In this document: in pieces, positions 60,095 through 64,000 of the stretch
Numbering within the stretch: the stretch's first letter is position 1
Layout of the letters: each line of letters begins with the position of its first letter
Assembly (NCBI GenBank): GCA_016722465.1
Contig: JADKJC010000013.1
Coordinates: 744,001-808,000 of the forward strand
DNA: 64,000 nt
Reading direction: 5' to 3'
Source of the DNA: Chitinophagaceae bacterium
GTDB lineage: Bacteria; Bacteroidota; Bacteroidia; Chitinophagales; Chitinophagaceae
The notes under the pieces: model-generated
Seen by the model: only the letters and a program-made list of their open reading frames with translations
What the model was told of the DNA's origin: nothing
Databases searched by the model: none
Program-made: the position numbers and the translations under genes

Positions 60095-61264
60095 CTACAA
60101 CTTATTATTTACAACGGTTGAATAAATGTTCTTTAACTGCCGGCCCACAGTATCAAAACCAAATCTTTCTTTTGTGCTTTTTGCGATAGCTGCCTTATCA
60201 AAGCTATTTTTTGTATTTGTAAATTCAATCAACGCAGCAGCCAGTTTTTCAGGGTTATCATCTTCCACAAAAATGCCGTTTAACCTTTCCGTGATGAATT
60301 CATGAAACACCGGAAGGTTGCTTACAATTACAGGCACGCCACAGGCATTGGCCTCTATCAGTACACAGCCAAATGTTTCATACCGGGAGTATAAGATCAA
60401 TGCATCTGCCTGTTGTACAGCAGGAGCCAACTCTTGCTGTAATACCTCTCCTTTAAAAAAAACATCGTTTTCCAACCCCTGGCTTGTTACAAGCTGTAAC
60501 AAATGTTGTTTTAAAGGTCCATAAAGTTGCATCACAAATTTCCCCCCCTGCTGTTTCCACATCGATAACGCTACAATAATAGCTTCCACATTTTTCTGGT
60601 ACTCCATACTTGAAACATGAACAAGCTTTAATACCTCTTCATCATTTTTTTGTGCCGGATAAAAAACAGCTGTATCAACCACATTGGGCAACACCTGGTA
60701 ATGAACGTTTATCAACCCATCATTGATCGCCTTGCCCAATTCATCACTTACTGTAAGCAACAAAGCAGCTTCCTTTAAAATAGCCCTTGTAAGCCGGCAA
60801 AAATAATTGCCCATCTCAAAAACATTTGGCCTTGCCTGTTTATAATAGGCTGTCCAGTGTTCGGTAACGATGTATGGAATATTATACTGTTGCTTAATCT
60901 TTCTGGCAACCAGGCCTGCTTTCATGGCCACATTCACATGCACCAGGTCTGGCCTGCCTGTTTCGGAAATTATTTTATCAACTATTTTTTTGTGCAGTGA
61001 AACATATTTCCTGAGCGAAAGTATCCTTTCCAATGCCCCGCCCCATTTGCTAAGGCCATAGTAAACAATGTAGGTAGTAATGTTAGCCAGTTTTTGCTCC
61101 TGAATTTCCACTGCATTAAAAGGAAGCTGATCATCTTTTATAACAGCGATAATTGAAAGGGATTCCACCAATGGGGCAACAGACTTTGCATGGCGCTCAA
61201 TGAAATCACCGTTGGTGATATTCGTCCTGTTGGGAAACCAGCTTGCCAGCCATACTACATTCAT
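60095..61264 (-). CDS. Glycosyltransferase family 4
   Basis: 389 residues from ATG 61264 (MNVVWLASWFPNRTNITNGDFIERHAKSV). Acceptor-side part DLVHVNVAMKAGLVARK and YIVTEHWTAYY; donor-side part LKLVHVSSMEYQKNVEAIIVAL, LYGPLKQHLLQLV and the E-x7-E motif in YSRYETFGCVLIEANACGVPVIVS. The frame extends to 61297 but without family character. Convergent with the galactofuranosyltransferase-like gene; probably part of the same surface glycan pathway. Confidence 0.9.
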   Translation of the reverse strand: MNVVWLASWFPNRTNITNGDFIERHAKSVAPLVESLSIIAVIKDDQLPFNAVEIQEQKLANITTYIVYYGLSKWGGALERILSLRKYVSLHKKIVDKIISETGRPDLVHVNVAMKAGLVARKIKQQYNIPYIVTEHWTAYYKQARPNVFEMGNYFCRLTRAILKEAALLLTVSDELGKAINDGLINVHYQVLPNVVDTAVFYPAQKNDEEVLKLVHVSSMEYQKNVEAIIVALSMWKQQGGKFVMQLYGPLKQHLLQLVTSQGLENDVFFKGEVLQQELAPAVQQADALILYSRYETFGCVLIEANACGVPVIVSNLPVFHEFITERLNGIFVEDDNPEKLAAALIEFTNTKNSFDKAAIAKSTKERFGFDTVGRQLKNIYSTVVNNKL

Positions 61265-61390
61265 ATCATCAAATTTATAAAATCCATTTGAGTGCAAGGG
61301 ATAAGATTTGTAAAACAGGCGGTGATTTTGTTTTAAACCATTTCATTTCTGAAACGTAATTTTAATCAGTAATCAAATTCAGCAACAACA

Positions 61391-62370
61391 ATGTCATTTC
61401 TCAAAAAAATAAACATAAGGGCCAAAGCAGAGATCAACACTGGCTTTGGCAGCAACAATGCCGCTTATGGTGGCCGCTTTGTAAATAAAGACGGGCTACC
61501 CAATGTTGAAAAACGAGGCCTGTCCTTTTTTGAAAAGATCAGCTGGTTTCATACACTGCTGCAGATGAATAATTTTAAATTTCTCACGGTGATCTTTTCG
61601 TTTTTCATCAGTATTAATTTTTGTTTGCCCTGCTTTATTGCCTGATTGGAGTGGAGCATCTTGGTGGTATGAATGCAGCAACACCGCTGGAAAAATTTGG
61701 CGAAGCATATTTCTTCAGCGCACAAACATTTACCACGGTTGGCTATGGCCGCATCAATCCAACAGGGTTTCTTACGAGCGCCGTAGCTTCTTTTGAAGCG
61801 TTACTCGGGCTGCTGACTTTCGCTATTGCCACGGGTTTGTTCTATGGCAGGTTCAGTAAACCGAAGGCTTTCATCAGGTTCAGCGAAAATGCGTTGCTGG
61901 CACCATTTAAGGGTGGTGCAGCTATAATGATGAGGATTGCCCCTTTCAAAAACAATAACCTCACCGATGTAGAAGCAAGGCTAACAGTAGGGCTTACTTT
62001 AGAAGAAGAAGGAAAGATGGTGAACAAATTTTTCTTGCTGGATCTTGAATATAGCCATGTAAATGCACTTACCCTTAGCTGGACCATTGTGCATCCCATT
62101 ACAGAAGAAAGCCCGTTTTATAGCTTCACCAAAGAAGACTTTGCCAACACCCGTGGAGAAATACTGGTTTTTATAAAAGCTTTTGATGACATGTTCAGCA
62201 ATACGGTGGTGGCCCGGAGTTCTTATACACTAAATGAAATTGTGATAGGTGCAAAATTTGTTCCCATGTATCACCGGAATGAAGACAAGGATACTACAGT
62301 GCTTGATCTGGAAAAACTGAATGTTTATACGGAAGCCGGCATCAGTGGTTATTTTGAAGGCAAGTCGTAG
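61391..62370 (+). CDS. Inward-rectifier (KirBac-like) potassium channel, one frame break
   Basis: About 326 residues when one T is added to the run at 61618-61622, joining FFISINF to LFALLYCLIGVEHLGG. ORF 1 (61391-61645) has the slide-helix region SWFHTLLQMNNFKFLTVIFSFFI; ORF 2 has the selectivity filter TFTTVGYGRINPTGF, the second helix EALLGLLTFAIATGLFYGRFSKP and the long C-terminal immunoglobulin-like cytoplasmic domain of Kir channels (FRFSENALLAPFKGGAAIMMRIAPFKNNNLTDVEARLTV). Conducts potassium. Confidence 0.9.
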
Positions 62371-64000
62371 AAATAGCGGGTGCGGTTTACTTTAATATCT
62401 CTTAATAAGGCCGACTTTGGACTTATGATGAGGGAGAAAAATTTCCTGTCACCTACAGGATAAATAGTAATGGCCATTTGCCAGCAATGCATTTCCCTGG
62501 CGATGGAAAACGATATCAGCCCCAGGTCACTTGTTGTAAAATTATAACTTCCGTTAAACCCGATCTGCCATTTTTCTGTAAGCCTTACGCTGCCACCAAA
62601 ATTGGCATCTGAATAATAGCTAGTCTTGAATTTTTTTAATGGCCTGTTAAACGCCTGGGAAAAACGAAAGGAGAACCCAAAATTAACCGACCATGGAATA
62701 CTGAAATCGGCAAAGTCTGCAGGATTGTTGCTGATATAGGCAGCCTCTTCCTGTTCCTCGGTAAGCTGCTCCCCTGTCATCGGGTTTACGCCTCTGCCCA
62801 ATGCTTTTTTTGTTGTAGCCTGCTTGGTTTTATCCCCGCCTTTAAAACTGGTGGATAGGGAAACATTTCCGTTTGATAAACGGCCCAGTGTAAATATTTT
62901 ATCTTTCCATACCAGCCTGTTTATCCTGTTGCCGATGGTATCGTATTGGTATGGATCGAGGGAACCGCCGAAAGTAATATTGATCTTATCAAACAGGTTC
63001 GTCCTGGCACTCAGGCTCAGGTTAGTAAGCTGAAAAGAATCAATCAAAAAATTATAACCACCATTGATGCTGAATCCATCGATCAGCGTAATCTTCTTGG
63101 TGGCATCGGCACTGGTATCCTTTTTATCCCTCACTTTCATCTGGATATTGTTGTCGATACCAAAGCCAATACCGCCAAATTTCCCAGGACCAAAAGGCGA
63201 GTTCAGGTTATTTTCATATACATTGAACTGGCGGAAATTACCATTGGTATCCACCTGCGATTTGTAAAAATATTTACCATTCATATCCGGCTTGTAGCTG
63301 ATACTCATCGATGGCCTTATCTCATGGCGGATGGCCTGTATTTTTGAGTTTTTACTAAAGCCAAACATACCGAATATCCTGGTGGAAATACCCAGGCCAA
63401 ACGACATTTCCCTGGCGGAATAAAAACCTTTATTCAAACTGGTATCTAATTTTTTATTGGCCGCATCCCAGCTATATACCGTTTTCTTCTGGAACCATGT
63501 TTCGCTGTAGCTGACGCTTGGAGAAACCTGCAGTGCACCCAATGGCGGCAATGATAAACTAATGGGCACACTGTGCCGGGCACCCCAGATCATATTCTGT
63601 TTTATCTGGGTTAAAATAGGGCGGATATCTTTTGCAGCATTTGCTGTATCATCATAAAAATTAGTTTGGTTGGCAAAGCTGGTGTTTAATGCCACGCCAA
63701 TATTTTCATACCACTTCAATGTACCTGCAGCTTCCTTTCTCCTGAAAGGATACAACGTGTTCACATTAAAATTCACACTGGGCAACATAATACTGATCTG
63801 CTTGGAAACACTGTTTTGATTGTGGTTGGCCAGTATATTTATATTAAAGGGCTTGTCTTTCCAAACTTTGCTGTAGCTGATGGATGACTGGAGCTGGTTG
63901 CTGAAATTGAGCACCGGGTTGTTAGGCGTATTGAGGTTAAAACTGTTGCTGCCTGCATCAACGTTGGCAGTAAAAGTTACACCCGGTCTTGCCTTACTGT
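62349..64000 (-). CDS. lptD: LPS-assembly outer-membrane protein LptD, partial (5' end beyond window)
   Basis: The minus frame is open from 62349 to the window edge, at least 549 residues of the C-terminal part. A candidate GTG at 63914 is internal, since reading continues upstream as SKARPGVTFTANVDAGSNSF. The protein is a large beta-barrel with alternating strands and ends LGLISFSIAREMHCWQMAITIYPVGDRKFFSLIISPKSALLRDIKVNRTRYFYDL, typical of Bacteroidota LptD. LptD inserts lipopolysaccharide into the outer leaflet. Its stop overlaps the KirBac-like gene by 22 bases on the other strand. Confidence 0.87.
   Translation of the reverse strand, partial: SKARPGVTFTANVDAGSNSFNLNTPNNPVLNFSNQLQSSISYSKVWKDKPFNINILANHNQNSVSKQISIMLPSVNFNVNTLYPFRRKEAAGTLKWYENIGVALNTSFANQTNFYDDTANAAKDIRPILTQIKQNMIWGARHSVPISLSLPPLGALQVSPSVSYSETWFQKKTVYSWDAANKKLDTSLNKGFYSAREMSFGLGISTRIFGMFGFSKNSKIQAIRHEIRPSMSISYKPDMNGKYFYKSQVDTNGNFRQFNVYENNLNSPFGPGKFGGIGFGIDNNIQMKVRDKKDTSADATKKITLIDGFSINGGYNFLIDSFQLTNLSLSARTNLFDKINITFGGSLDPYQYDTIGNRINRLVWKDKIFTLGRLSNGNVSLSTSFKGGDKTKQATTKKALGRGVNPMTGEQLTEEQEEAAYISNNPADFADFSIPWSVNFGFSFRFSQAFNRPLKKFKTSYYSDANFGGSVRLTEKWQIGFNGSYNFTTSDLGLISFSIAREMHCWQMAITIYPVGDRKFFSLIISPKSALLRDIKVNRTRYFYDLPSK

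Overview
The window looks like a chromosomal stretch of a Bacteroidota bacterium, most likely a Chitinophagaceae relative. The reasons are the protein families (DUF2490, DUF3276/PUR-like, DUF5686 barrel, DUF6089-like barrel, Bacteroidota-type PurM and LptD, FtsE-like ATPase), moderate GC, lack of Shine-Dalgarno motifs, and several promoters of the TAnnTTTG (-7) type. I see no rRNA, tRNA, CRISPR array, insertion sequence or phage.

Layout. 0-7 kb: an AspT/YidE-type transporter, a DUF2490 protein, DnaE and a convergent HAD phosphatase. 7-18 kb: one tight minus-strand operon that reads as a complete inositol-sphingolipid pathway: serine palmitoyltransferase, a bCerS-like acyltransferase, a CerR-like reductase, myo-inositol-phosphate synthase, a PgpA-like phosphatase, GtrA, a DUF5686 outer-membrane protein, a CDP-alcohol phosphatidyltransferase, a small exported protein, a ceramide fatty-acyl 2-hydroxylase and an Aur1-like phosphoinositol transferase. 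A MarR gene lies just upstream. 18-22.3 kb: PUR-like protein, ABC exporter, LysE exporter. 22.5-26.3 kb: a plus-strand cluster of UbiA prenyltransferase, type III polyketide synthase, methyltransferase and flavoprotein, probably making a phenolic or quinone lipid. 26-48 kb: mostly housekeeping (CCG Fe-S protein, UbiD, MATE, queuosine-precursor transporter, phosphohexomutase, M48 protease, PlsY, PrmA, GH31, TPR-Ppx/GppA protein, PNPase, S15). 48-51 kb: two coupled glycosyltransferases and an FtsE-like ATPase. 51.4-54 kb: a BlaI repressor with tandem operators and a large M56 protein fused to a peptidoglycan amidase and a TonB-type C-terminus. 54-64 kb: PurM, RibF, HolA, a polysaccharide flippase with two glycosyltransferases, a KirBac-like channel, and LptD cut by the window edge.

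Two cautions. From about 24.5 kb onward roughly ten genes are broken by apparent one- or two-base losses, mostly in homopolymers, including genes that should be essential (ribF). Sequencing or assembly error is the simplest explanation, so I annotate these as single genes with a frame break. The pcm region (35.9-36.9 kb) is worse: it has several shifts, a changed SAM motif and a neighbour with an in-frame stop, so it may be real decay.

The strongest leads are the inositol-sphingolipid operon (hydroxylase, barrel and phosphoinositol transferase together), the BlaI/M56-amidase-TonB system, and the UbiA-type III PKS cluster.
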